Below are positions 39,401-50,903 of a stretch of DNA of 64,000 nt, piece by piece; positions within the stretch are counted from its first letter, which is position 1; every line of letters begins with the position of its first letter. The DNA comes from Whitmania pigra (taxonomy: Eukaryota; Annelida; Clitellata; Hirudinida; Haemopidae), in NCBI GenBank assembly GCA_021613335.1, contig JAJTWR010000231.1:3961001-4025000 (forward strand), written 5' to 3'. Made by a program: the position numbers and the translations under genes. The notes beneath the pieces are model-generated. The model worked only from the letters and a program-made list of their open reading frames with translations. It was not told the DNA's origin and ran no database searches.

Positions 39401-42400
39401 ACTTAGCTTATTTATAGCTGTCTGCTGCTGAACAATAACAAGCATGACTTATTGTGGGGTGTCATAATTAGTAAATTGTTTTGTTGCTCAAAAAAATGAA
39501 AAAAAAACAAGGTTAAGGTGGTGTCACTCATTGCTACCTGTTATTGTTGCTATGTTCAAAATTACAGGGCATTACAAAATACGAATTACAAATTACACAT
39601 TACAAAAAAAAATTAAATTCTGATTTCAACAATAGATTATCTTGCAACAACAACTTCTTGATGACTTTTGAGTGCAGAATCATTTTCAATCAACCATTTT
39701 GAAGAGCAGTTCAATATGATAAAATATTTTTGAGGAAAACTCACCTATTATGAAACAGTTGAGTAGAGTTCCCTAGGTTAAATAGATTTGATTATGCATT
39801 TGTTAAAGTCAATCATCATTGAATGTAATGTTGAGTGCCTATTTATTCATGCAATGTTGCCACATGTAAATTTTTACACCTTTTTAACATTCATCAAAGT
39901 TTTTCAACTCTTAAAAGATTAAATTCTATTTAAGCACAATTTACCAAAAATTGTAACCAGACAAAAGCAACTAACGACGATTGCATAGAAGATTATGGTT
40001 CCTACGTTCCCAAAGAAGACAGGATCGTGCAAGCCGTAAGCTGCCTCCAGGATGCATCTAAAAGTAAATGAACAACTGCTTGTTACACCTGTTGTACATC
40101 AAATGTGTCCTCATTTCAATTCACAACTAGTTGGTGCCTGCTTGCAAATAGTTTACTTTCAATCTTGTCTGAGTTTTGCAATCAGAGTGACAAGATTCAC
40201 AGAAGAGTTGATTCTTATTTATTTATTTATTTAATTATTAATTCAGGATAAACACATTCATGATGATGGATAACAACGTTCTTCAATGATGTCCTCCAAT
40301 ACGGATAAAATGTTAATAAAAAGTAAAACCCGATAGTGTACGACATGCAGCATGAGCATGTTTTGAAACTCCAGACAAGACTAGGAAGCATCTAACATGA
40401 ATGTTTCTGAAGTATTTCCATAACTTACAATTGTGATAATATTTTCATATTCACAACGATTTACAATAATTATTTCATTATTTCATTCACAATGATATCG
40501 GTTCACCTGTAGCTCAACAGAACTTATGGTTCGCATATGCATGGATTGCAAGTTGGCTCAGAGGGTTGGGTTCCTACAACATGGGATGAAAGCAACAGTT
40601 GTCAGGGAGCGGCCTCCGATAGGGGCACTATATAAGTGATGTATCTATTAAGAAGTGTCTTTACACCCTATCTGGATACATAAGGCACCCAAAAAATCGG
40701 CTAAATACAAAGCCATTTAAAGAAATTAAGAAACATTAATCCTCTGTCTCCAGCTTTTATACTTTTTATAACTACATTTGAGAATTCAGATGCAAAGAGA
40801 TTTAAAAATATAAAAAGCAAAACTTTTTTTATGAATATAAAACAATGATTTGGACTTTCAGAAGCAAATCAAAATGAAGTTTAATAGTGGGCAAAGAATC
40901 ATTTCCTTGATTTCCTTGTAAAAACACTTAAAGAAGCTGATAAGGAAAAATAGACTTCTAAACAGTTATCAAAAATCATCTTTTATCTTTTTATGTTGAA
41001 AATGAATTAAACTGAAGCATCATAATAAAACTAATTCTAATTAAAAATGATTTTGAGCTTTCATAACATCAAAACACTACATTTGTAAAGATCTGTTCTG
41101 GAGATGAAAAGAAAAACTAAGATTGAAAAGGGTATAAAAAGGGTGGAAGCAAGATCGCATCCCTTTTTAGCAAGATCAATAACAGCTTTTCTCTCCGTGC
41201 AGGATAAAATCCAAGGAGCTCATAACTTATTGACTACTGAGTGAAGAATTTTTTGCTACATAACTTCTGTTTATGATTGGCGTTAATAACCTGATAATAA
41301 TTAAAGCTTCCATTCTGAACTCCGCATTCAGTAAGAATGTGATGCAATTGCATTTAATGATCTCAAGGTTTGTGGCATTGATTTACATCCAGACGACCTG
41401 AAGCCATGCATTGTTAAGTTGAATACAAAACTAGCAGATTACAATAAGAGCAAATCCAGCAGGTCTTTAATCTTTTAAATTTAGTAGTTAATCAGTTATG
41501 TTATGCAGTGTGGAACACTAATAGAATTCTTAAACTTTTGCTAGGAAGAATTACAATATACAGTTGAACCAAATTTTAATAACTTTATACATAAATCTGT
41601 TTAAGCAAATGAACATCTTCAATGCAACCGATAATTTCAATGAATTGAATCAAATGAAAACAATCTTTAGACCTCAAAGCCACCGAAATTATTTTAATAA
41701 ACTAGTTATTATTACTATTATTACTATTACATTATTATTATTATCATTATTGTTAAATAATTAACTGCTAAATAAGTATTTATATTCATTATTATAACCA
41801 TTTCACAATGATTATAAGATAATTCAGAGTTTGAGATTATAATAAAAATTAAAATTAAAAATTGTTTTCATCGGACAAATTATGGCAGCCCATCAGTGGG
41901 AGTATATATATATCCCTTTGGGTTGACCTTTTTTACAAAAGTTATGACTATGTATATAATTGAGCGGTTTGTAACATTGTTTGAATATTTTTGTTTAATA
42001 AGTCTCTCTAAAAAAAAACATATTAAACTCACGGTGGTAGGAGGAAGAGAAAGAATGAATCTGGATTGATGTAGTAAAAACTTGAGCTGTCCACCTTGGC
42101 AGCACTGCATAGAAATGCAAGTGATAACAAAATCATTTATGAATAAAACAAGCATCAAACAAATCCAAATGTGCATATTTATATTTTTCACAATATATAT
42201 TTAAATATTATTAATAATTATTATATGTGTATTTGTAAACATATTTACATAAGTTGATTGATAATCAATATTTATTCAAAATAAGATTTATCCCCAAGCA
42301 GTGTATCTGTTCCAATCTTCATAAAGATAGTATAAACAATTTCTATAAACACATCACCGGATAGCTAGAAAGACAGAAACAACAATTAATGTTGTAAGTT

Positions 42401-44489
42401 CTGCGTGTTGCACAATTGTTTAATGTCATACAATTATATATCCTCCATATAAATCATGAAATGACTGAATCCAATAACACAATAAAATTAATTTATATAA
42501 ACAAAAAATAATTTTGAAAGCTGATTCAAGACAATTACTCAATAAAAAAATGAATATCATTGTGTAACAACAATGATGCAATGTCATATAATTTATATTT
42601 TACATCTCCTTTTTGCAATTGAACAAAATAAATTTAAAATAATTCCACTAATAAAGACTTGAGCTGCTAAAAAATAATTATTAGATAATGTCTGCTTTTC
42701 ATAATCAAGTGATACTTTAATGCAATTCGGAACATTCAGATGAATTGTAAAGAAGCTTCTACAGTTAAAAAATGTGACTTCAATTTTATGAAGCTCCTGA
42801 AACTTCTGATTATCTGCAAAATTAAGCTCAATACAATTTGTAAACATAAACTTTGTTCACTTTATTTTTTAAATATAGGCCTGGTTCATTTGAGCATTAA
42901 ACTTGTAAATTTGCATTAGTGATGGTTATTGTTAAAATTTCACATGATAATGACTAATGTTGCATGACTAACATTGCATGACAGAAACTGGCACAACAAG
43001 AAATTTTACAACTGCTTGTAACTTTTTATAAGCTCATTCAGAGGTGTTCTCTCAAAATGCAAGTAAGATCTAAACTGGATGGAATGACTAACATTGCATG
43101 ACATTATGTAGCAATAAAATAATAGCATGAAACTGGCACAACAAGAAATTTTACAACTACTTGTAACTTTTTATAAGCTCATTCAAATGTGTTCTTTCAA
43201 AAAGGAAATAAGCCTAAACTGGCTGGAACCCAACATATAATAATAATAAAGTAGCCAAAGCCCATTCTAAATCATCAAATAACATGCCAATATCATTAAA
43301 AATATCTGTTGCACGAAGACCTTTAAGCACTGTGAATAGAATATTCATCACACTAACAGAGGAGCAATGCCGACTGTGCTTTTGAACTAAAATTAATGGC
43401 GTAGCTTTTAGCACGTATAATATATATGCTTGTCACATATTAAAGTTTAATGATTAAAGGATACTAATCAAACCTCATTCCAGACATGATAAAAGTATTC
43501 AATGCATACATTAACTTTAATAAGAACATTGACAAATAATTAACTAATAATCAATAATTAACTCACTGAAGAATGTAGCCCACCACAATTCCCAGGACGA
43601 TGAGCAAGCTAAAAACAAGTATAAGTAATACGTCTTTAAAGAAACAATCTCTTATAATTATTATTTATTAATGCAAATGATTATTCACTGGAAAGCTTAA
43701 TCAAGTGAAGTATTAAAGCGAACGGAATAAAAATTCACGACATGCAAGAGTTAAAAACTTCGTGGAATTTATTTAGGCAATTGCTACTTCTAGACCAAAA
43801 TGATTCTTGCACCACCAACCGGACCTAGGCCCTGATATCTGCAGGTTCTTAATCATTAATCGTAGCTTGAGTCATTATCAATCTCCTCTCAAAGATTTGT
43901 CTTAAAAATTTTGTAAAGTTAAGCAAAAATCTACCCTCTGAGCCAACTTGCACATCGAAATATCGCATTACAACAATTTTAACTTAACAGAATAATAAAT
44001 GACCATATTAAACAGTAATAATTAAAGAGAACGTGTAATAAAATTAATTAAAAAAATGTTGAGAAACAGTAAAATTCACCATGACTCTGGCATCCAACCG
44101 GACAAGAAGTCAGCATGGTGAAAGCCTTCAAGGTAAATGAATAATTATTTTGCTAATGTTGCAAGTCTTTAATGTTTTTGTTATTTTTTAATTTCAAACT
44201 CACCTAGCTTGCAGAGGACGACAATGATCATGAAAATAGCCACAATGAGTGGTTGTTTCACGTATCCAAACTTTATGCTGGCCACATGAATTCCGTGTTC
44301 CCAGTGCTGGGAATCTTTGGCATCGTCGGGAGAGGGCGTGGTTGTTAAGTTGGAATCCTTCAAAATATCGAGCGTGCTAGGTTCTTCATAATATTCGACG
44401 GTCTCGTTGGCTAAGGAAAAGCTTGACCAGTGAAACAAGACAAAACCCAGCAAAAGAAATTGGAGTGGCTTGCAGAGTTTGAATGTCAT
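29390..44489 (-). CDS. Plasma-membrane-type Na+/H+ exchanger (SLC9A/NHE family)
   Basis: Twenty-five exons join in phase into 904 residues. From 5' to 3' they start at 44489, 44126, 43608, 42104, 40057, 39166, 38777, 38504, 37871, 37564, 37242, 36817, 35304, 34880, 33941, 33576, 33114, 32447, 32273, 31929, 31294, 30782, 30205, 29927 and 29700. The product has an N-terminal signal-like helix, NETV and NLTT glycosylation sites, about 12 membrane spans and a ~420-residue regulatory tail. Exchanger landmarks are present: [32 protein letters not shown] (ion-binding Asp), MFLGIAIA, and [11 protein letters not shown] followed by [19 protein letters not shown]. The tail begins [16 protein letters not shown] as in NHE1–3/5. 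It exchanges Na+ for H+ to set cell pH and volume. I cannot assign NHE1, 2, 3 or 5 orthology. Odd: after LLPP it reads [12 protein letters not shown] where vertebrates have IILDAGYFLP. Confidence 0.93.
30541..30705. repeat. 30-bp minisatellite overlapping an NHE exon–intron junction
   Basis: A unit of exactly 30 bp repeats about five times, with CTCTGTTGGA-like cores at 30571, 30601, 30631, 30661 and 30691. On the coding (minus) strand each unit carries the end of the exon plus its splice donor, CAACAGAGAT|GTAATATTTT; the exon as I model it ends at 30689 in the unit next to unique coding sequence. Alternate units differ in a 60-bp rhythm (ATTATACAAAATATT against ATTATATGAAATATT), so amplification probably proceeded through a two-unit intermediate. 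Confidence 0.92.
34190..34385. repeat. SINE-like dispersed repeat, copy B
   Basis: Sequence around 34240–34360 resembles 40590–40705: compare CTGTCGGGTGCCCTCGGTAA with TGTCAGGGAGCGGCCTCCGA, and CCCGGATTCATAAGGCACTC with TCTGGATACATAAGGCACCC. Both lie in NHE introns in the same orientation. Ends and target duplications are not clear, so the class is uncertain. Confidence 0.5.
34607..34718. repeat. 56-bp tandem duplication in an NHE intron
   Basis: Two adjacent copies starting ATCACATTTCTGCAG at 34607 and 34663 differ at only a few positions (GAAATAAAAG against GAGATAAAAG, GATATAACTG against GATAAAACTG). The repeat ends about 34 bp from the exon carrying GGLRGAVAF. Confidence 0.9.
36143..36398. 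repeat. 129-bp tandem duplication in an NHE intron
   Basis: The block from ACCACAGGTTATAGAAAATT through GAATACACATTTCACGTT occurs twice in direct tandem (36143–36271 and 36272–36398). I see one substitution in the body (TTTACACAAG against TTTAAACAAG), so the duplication is recent or an assembly artefact. Confidence 0.95.
40540..40705 (+). repeat. SINE-like dispersed repeat, copy A, with tRNA-like head
   Basis: The left part reads GCAAGTTGGCTCAGAGGGTTGG, shown here only as its core GTTGGCTCAGAGGGTTGG, which resembles a tRNA D-arm/box A region. The same core occurs inverted at about 43936–43955 (ACCCTCTGAGCCAACTTGC on the plus strand). The right part matches the copy at 34190–34385. A tRNA-derived SINE is plausible but no box B or target duplication is convincing. 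Confidence 0.45.
42964..43225. repeat. Imperfect ~120-bp duplication in an NHE intron
   Basis: ATGACTAACATTGCATGACA at 42964 recurs at 43084, and the following AACTGGCACAACAAGAAATT through TTTTTATAAGCTCATTCA recurs 144 bp downstream, so the second copy carries a ~24-bp insertion. The unit ends in AAACTGG-TGGA in both copies. Confidence 0.9.
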
Positions 44490-45908
44490 GTTCCCAGGAC
44501 TGCAAAACATTTGTCACACTTGTGTTAACAAGATGATAATACTTTCACAAATTGCAAAATGTTAAAGGTTTTCATTGATTTGTAGCATATAATTTACTTG
44601 CATGACATTGTAAACATTGTCTAAAAAATTATTCATTAATTTGAACTAATTCAATCTTAAGGAAATAATCATAACTAATAAAACATCTTGCACTGAAAAC
44701 TTTAGCCAGAAAAGAAATATGAGACATGGCTTCACTTTTTCAATTTATTAACAATGTGAGTTTGCATTTTATGATATGTTTATAATAATATTTTTAGTAA
44801 GTGTTCATGTTTTATGTTTACAACAATATTTTATTTTTTATGGTATATGGTGTGACATATCATCTTAGTAATATTATTCATTAAAAAATGTTCAACACAA
44901 ATAATACTGATAATATGAAATAATTTAAGGATAAAAGTTGATAGAATACCCGAACATTTCCCAGCACAAATCTTTTCTTTCCAGAAAATGACAAAATAAC
45001 ATGGACTTATATGACATTATGTTGTGTATAGGACATATATGACATTATACAAAAGCTTGTCTCACTGATTAATCCTCTAGATTGCAAAGTGTGTTTCAGG
45101 TTCGTGTGCTACTAATCAAATTGCTCAAAGTACTTCATTCATGTCATAAAGATTTGTAAGCTGCTTTGGTACCAGTTAATCAATAGCATACCCGTCTGTA
45201 ATTTCGAAGATCAATATATCATATGAATATTCATTTATTTACTCACAATATTATTCACTTTCATCTCCTTCAAGACGAATGCATTAAACCGTTTTGCAAA
45301 GACGTCACGAGAGAACGTTAGTAGCACTGAAGCATCCTTAATGCAACTTTCTCATGATTAACTCTAATTATCAAAATCATCAAAATTCACGATATCAGCG
45401 AGCAATTATTATTATCGCGCCTCTCACAAAGTCTTACCTCTCAATGGAAATGAGGTTTTTGAAGAAACTTTACAACTTGAAGCACTTTCATTTAAATCCA
45501 ATCCACTGCAAAACAGCCTAGCAACACATAATTCCCAAGTGCTTCTCGCAAGAGTTCCATTTATACCCCTTCACGTTCGGTGAGTGCAGCCCATAATTGA
45601 CCATATGTGGCTAGAGAGCCAACTGATAAGGCAGGTAGAAACATTTAAGTATAAATACTTATCATTATTATTAAGCGATTTATAACACATCGTACATCAA
45701 GTCATATTTTGATCAAATTGTGGCTCCATTTCCACTTAACATCTAGAGGTAAAAGTACGGACAGACATTCCTTGGTAGCTATAGTTTTTGTATCTATTGA
45801 AGCATATAGAATTTATATAAAAACGTCTGCAAATTAATGTTAGCAATAAAAGCTCATTTTTACAAATTAAATGTTGTCTCTGTGTCATCTCCTCTGATAC
45901 AAACAAAT

Positions 45909-47439
45909 ATGGCGGACCTCCTGGCTGGGTGTTGCGGTGGGAAAGATCCGGACCTTAAAGAACCCCGAAATCGTAGTCAACTAATTGACAGACAGTTATG
46001 CAAAGACAAGTCGCGTTTACGTCGAACGATCAAAATATTGCTCCTTGGTCCTGGAGAAAGTGGCAAGAGCACTTTTATTAAACAGATGCGAATCATAAAT
46101 GGCAGAGAATTTCAAAGCGACGAAATAAAAATGTATAAAGGCATAATTTATGAAAACGTAATAAAAGGGATGAAAGTTCTAATAGATGCAAGGGAGAAGC
46201 TTCAACTAACATTTGGTTGTCCAGACAGTCCAACACATGCAACATTCATTTTCAATCATGACACTAATATTAACATCGACGAACATGTTTTTGTTAAGTA
46301 TGTTCCTTCTGTGTCAGAACTATGGAAGGACCATGGAATTCAAAAAGCTTTTGAACGAAGAAAAGAATTCCATTTGGTAACTTCAGCTTCCTTGTATAGT
46401 TGTTCTACAGTGTCTTTAAAAGAAACATGATACATTTTTTCATCTATAGTGTAAAGTGTTTTTAGTCAGATCTGATTTACTTGAAATTAACATTTGGTAA
46501 ATAAGACCTGTATTGTCGACCCAATTGACTTTGTATTACATTGTTTAGAAATGTTTTTTATTGCTTGGTGCAGGGTGATTCACTAAAGTACTACATGGAC
46601 AATCTGGAAAGAATTAGCCAGCAGGTGAGGCATGGCTTTTTGACTTACTGATATGTGCTTTAAAAGTGAGCATTGTCTTTGTTAGCTTTTATTTAATTTT
46701 TTATAAATCGTCAAAAATATTTGATAAGGTTATTAGAAATGTTTACTTTACGTTGGTTTGGCTTTAAATTTATTATACTAAGCTTTAAGCCCTTTAGGTT
46801 GGGCTTTAGTGCTGTTTACTTATTTAATCGATGTTCATTCATATTTAATAATTCCTTCAGAATTATGAGCCAACCCACTTAGACATTTTGCACGCAAGAC
46901 GTCCTACGAAGAGCATATCCGAACACGAATTCATCATCAGAGGTGTTCCGTTTTTGTTCGTGGATGTGGGTGGACAAAGATCACAGAGGCAAAAGTGGTA
47001 CCAGTGCTTTGAGTGTGTCACTTGTATATTATTCCTCGTTTCCTCCAGTGAGTACGACCAATCTCTCCTGGAAGATAGGAGAACGAATCGTCTCGTCGAG
47101 TCTTGCGACATTTTCGAAGCCATCGTCAACAACAAAACGTTTGCAAATGTATCCATCATTCTCTTCCTCAATAAGACTGACTTGCTGAAGGAAAAAATTA
47201 AGGTTTCCAGCATCAAGGATCATTTTCCTGATCAGTTTCCTCCTCGAGCGGATCCGAAAAGACTGGAGGACGTTCAGAAGTTCGAAGTCGAGCTCTTTAA
47301 CTCTCGCAGAAAGGATCGCTCCCATGCTCTTTTCCATCATTTCACGACCGCCGTCGACACGGAGAACATAAAGTTCGTGTTCGATGCGACTCGCGAGACG
47401 ATCCTACAGAATAACATCAACCAGCTCATGCTTCAGTGA
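45909..47439 (+). CDS. GNA12/13: G-protein alpha subunit, Gα12/13 class
   Basis: Three exons, 45909–46376, 46574–46624 and 46861–47439, give 365 residues. The class is clear from [37 protein letters not shown] [20 protein letters not shown], and the C-terminus [12 protein letters not shown]…INQLMLQ, all hallmarks of Gα12/13. GTPase motifs: P-loop GPGESGKST (47–55), switch I ARRPTKSI, switch II DVGGQR with the catalytic Gln, NKTD, and TTAVDTENI in place of TCAT. Cys 8–9 after MADLLAG are probable palmitoylation sites for membrane anchoring. Gα12/13 couples GPCRs to RhoGEFs and Rho at the plasma membrane. The second P-loop residue is Pro where Gα proteins have Ala. An in-frame ATG exists 72 bases upstream, but MADLL matches the family start. 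The last exon holds over half the protein. Confidence 0.96.
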
Positions 47440-48797
47440 AGGGTTCGAATGTTCGCACCAGTCATCGAGCGACATGGCTTTGAGTCGTGGCAATGATTTC
47501 CTGAAATTCTTTAATGTAGATTATAATGAGAAAGTTTTCATTTGAGTTTGTCATTGCATTTTCAAATATTCTTTCCAAGTGATTATTTCCGAGAGTTAAG
47601 CGAGGCCGATCGTGCGTATTCGTTCGACCGTCTCGTTAGAAAAGTCGTGCGTCGTTCGAAGTGGAAGGCGCGTTTTATTTCCACAATTCCCTTTATGAGC
47701 TTGTTTTGTTTTATTGTTCGAATGTTTGTCTCAAATCCACAGTTCACCAGAAAGCCTTTCTTTTGGTCATGTAAGACAAGCAATTTCAACATACAATAAC
47801 CATATTGCCTTTCATTTGTTAGTGTTACTGTTTTTATAAGATATAACCATATTGCCTGCTATGTTTTTGTCATCTACATTGCTGCGTATATACATATATT
47901 TCATATTCATCGATGATGCTTCAATATCCAAACATCTGATAGAGACGAACATATTTATGGCCTGATCTCTATCATTAAGTTATCGGTCGCTTCACATGGA
48001 ATCCATGATTTTTGTTCCGGTTACGAATGGTCGCCGTGCGGTTGTTAATATTTTGTTGTTGACTACAGAATCCATTTCGTTTAATTCCTCCCTCTGCAAC
48101 GTGTAGCTGGACGTTTTACTTTTTCGAACCTTTGCTTAACTTCCGTAACATGTTCTGCCTCCATTAAGGCCTCGCAGGCGCTCGTCGACGTGCTCATGGG
48201 TACAAGCATTTAGATTATAAAGTTGTATTATCTGCACATACTTTGTTTTTGTGAAAATTAATGTAATCACTAACCTGAATCTATTTCCAAGGTTTCATCT
48301 GTTCACGAGGGGCAATCATGCAGAAAGTATTGATTCTGGCTTATTTCAAAGTATTCAAATGAATTTATTGGTAATTTTTTTATCATTTCTCAATGAATTT
48401 ATTTTATTTTTTGAATTTTCTGAAGAAATAATAAGACTTATACAACTTAAAACACGTTAGTAAGAATTCTTCGTCTTTTGTAAAGTTGAAATTTATCATT
48501 GCATTCTGATTTCAAACTGGTGCTTTGGCAACGAGCCACGTTCTTAAGAAGTTTGTTTTATATTTAAATTCCCTAATAAATTTTTACCTTCAATTCATTG
48601 AACAAATGTTTAAAATTCCGAAAATGTTAATTGTGACATTACAATCTAATTTATGTTGCATTTTGGTATGGAAGTTCTGTAATAAATTAGTGGTCTGGTG
48701 AGATGTAGTGGCCCCTTTACTGTGCCATTGCCAAACTCTCATCCATCCAAATATGAGGATTTCTATCAGAGCTCTAGGAGGGTAACCCGGCTGCTTG
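47440..48797. other. 3' flank of Gα12/13, no gene recognised
   Basis: The stretch likely holds the 3' UTR of the Gα gene. A frame at 47542–47799 has no domain and overlaps an antisense frame. CG-rich islands near 47600–47660 and 48170–48195 are slightly unlike the surrounding AT-rich DNA, but I see no exon signal. Confidence 0.4.
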
Positions 48798-49429
48798 CTA
48801 GTGAAGAATTTGAATTGCATATATATTACATAGATCTCCCTGGTGGGTTTTCTTGACGATCCAATTTTGCGGTGACCAGATATGCCTCACAAATGTGAAC
48901 TCTCTACAGGGCACTTTCACCTTGCTGAGTTCCTTTTTCAAAACAGGTTCTCTCTGCAAATTGTCAGTCAAATTTGAATCACATCATGGAAGGGGTTTAT
49001 TAATACTATGATGTGTGAGTGATAAAACATCATGTTCAAACTCATCAATTACAATAATTCATAAAGCAAATCAGTCAACTAATCGTCAAATTATGCAAAG
49101 ATAAACGGTTCCGAGGGTTTGGTAAATCTAACATCTCTCATGAAGATGAGGTCTCTGTAAATGAAATACATCATTTGTTCCAGTCCATGCACCCTGCAGT
49201 CATCAATTGATTGGTGGTGAGCATCCCAGGCATGCTGCTCTGCAAATGTTTCCTTCAGAAAAGTAAGTATTTTGTTCATTGATAGAGGTAGTCCATAATT
49301 TGGTTTTAAAATTAAATGAAAGTAGGTATGTTGGTAGCTGAACTTTACCCCATGTTGGTACAACTTCCTGTCCATCCACTGTTTGATTCTTGATCTAACA
49401 GGATATTTCTTGACAAGTGAAGCATTGAA
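48798..49429 (-). CDS. 3' part of an unidentified protein-coding gene
   Basis: Two exons join in phase: 49429–49107 (TTCAG acceptor, about 108 codons) and 48951–48798 (terminal, 51 codons to TAG). Joined, the product runs FNASLVKKYPVRSRIKQWMD … MMYFIYRDLIFMRDVRF, TKPSEP, then EPVLKKELSKVKVPCREFTF and VRHIWSPQNWIVKK. The phase agreement across the intron and the absence of stops support real coding sequence. The chain is basic and aromatic-rich with no membrane span. I do not recognise a family. Upstream exons are uncertain; 50027–49840 is the best candidate but its phase does not connect directly, so an exon is missing between. The last exon ends inside a 20-bp motif that is amplified at 49484–49606. 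Confidence 0.5.
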
Positions 49430-49483
49430 CTGAATCAAAAACAAACTTTAAGTATGCAATGAGAAGATCATCTTTTAAGATTA

Positions 49484-49606
49484 GATATATATTACATAGA
49501 TATTAAGATTGCATATATATTACATAGATATTAAGATTGCATATATATTACATAGATATTAAGATTGCATTTATATTACATAGATATTAAGATTGCATAT
49601 ATAATT
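49484..49606. repeat. 28-bp minisatellite, about four and a half copies
   Basis: The unit contains GCATATATATTACATAGATA followed by TTAAGATT and repeats at 28-bp spacing. The same core, GCATATATATTACATAGAT, occurs once at 48816–48834 at the end of the neighbouring unidentified gene's last exon. Confidence 0.93.
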
Positions 49607-49839
49607 GGAGAATTTTTGAATTTGGAGATGTGCGCCTCTGAACTGTCGGTGCGGCTTCCATGTTCATTCATAACCTCACGGAGATTGACTGAAAGACCGA
49701 TTTTTTCACTTCCTGTTAGCCGTCGCGGTTTGCATGACTACTGGTTGGGATCGGATGTGATCCGCGGGCCGGACCTTGTACGTGCATTAGGTTGTTTCTA
49801 AAATATATCCATTTATAAACTATATTGAGAACTAAGGAC

Positions 49840-50027
49840 CGTAAATGGCCCCAGAGTGCCGAAACCATATTCCATGATGTACACCCAAACGTTCCTTTGG
49901 AATTCTGTTAGCTGGTATTAGGGAGTTCTTCCCTGTCTTGTTCAGCTGTCCTGCAGATTCCATCTCGACAAATATATGAACAAACTTTTGTTTGCAGATA
50001 TTCATTCTGTTGTAGGACCGCACATCC
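49840..50027 (-). other. Candidate exon of the unidentified minus-strand gene
   Basis: An open frame bounded by a TTTGCAG acceptor and a GTCCTT donor reads DVRSYNRMNICKQKFVHIFV … SLIPANRIPKERLGVHHGIW. The two other frames contain stops. A second possible exon upstream, 50402–50304 (TTTCAG acceptor, GTGAGG donor; HAIFISRHLNGRWIIESGNV), does not match it in phase. I cannot name a domain; coding status is inferred only from frame and splice sites. Confidence 0.35.
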
Positions 50028-50903
50028 CTGCAAACGAGTTGTTGCAGGAGTTGGTGCTTCCGTAAGCTGACGATAAACGGCTAGACACTAGGCAGTCATG
50101 CAGCCGGAACATTGTCGTTGTTGTAAGTAAAGGTTGTAACACACTCGCCCCTTCGTCGTCATTCGTGAACTGCCGCTACACTGTCAACAGCAACATCGAC
50201 TAGTCGCGTTGCTACATTGCCATTCAGTGTGCAAATTTTATGGCTTGGAAATAGCCTCAAATTCGGTATCCGGAAGTTATGACGAATCCGATTGATCATC
50301 CTCACCAGAAGAAGAAAGTTACTGGTGGCAAAAACATTACCACTTTCAATAATCCATCTCCCATTCAAATGTCTGCTTATGAAGATCGCGTGCCCAATTA
50401 ACTGAAACATATTATTATCGTTAATGAGTTCCAAAAACATATTTATTGTGTAATTTTATTATCTCTAATTAATTTTATCATTTTATTTTATAAATTTATT
50501 TAATTTTAATGTGGCAGATTTCTTATTTTTGAATATTCATTCGCATTGAGCAAGTTCTAATATATTTAATTAAAGTGATGCATATCCTTTTAGGTATAAT
50601 AAACACAGGACTTCAATGTATTATTATTATTGTTATTAATATTATTATTATTATTGTTATTATTATTATTATTATTATTATTTTGATTTTTTTTTTAATC
50701 GCTATTAATCGCACTATTGCTTATTTTAATTGTAGTTAACACATTTTTGATCGCATAACCCTATTACATATATATACAATATTTTCTGAAAAACTTCAAT
50801 TTTTCATCAAACATTTTTATTTATATATGTAATTTAAGGCTTATTCGGCCAGTTTCTGAGGCAACACGTCTGTTTATGTCGTCTGGAGAAAGTGGGGTAC
50901 GTT

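Noticed and set aside
39746..39773. 28-nt cassette with AG and GTGAGT borders in the NHE gene
   Set aside because: The exons at 40057 and 39166 join in phase without it, and including it breaks the frame before the conserved PTLYGL segment.
46863..47340. Antisense frames over the Gα12/13 last exon
   Set aside because: Shadows of the coding strand; no domain.
49565..49801. Plus-strand frame of 78 codons with a GC-rich end
   Set aside because: Begins inside the minisatellite and has no domain or splice context; the GC-rich part may be a transposon relic but I found no matching end.
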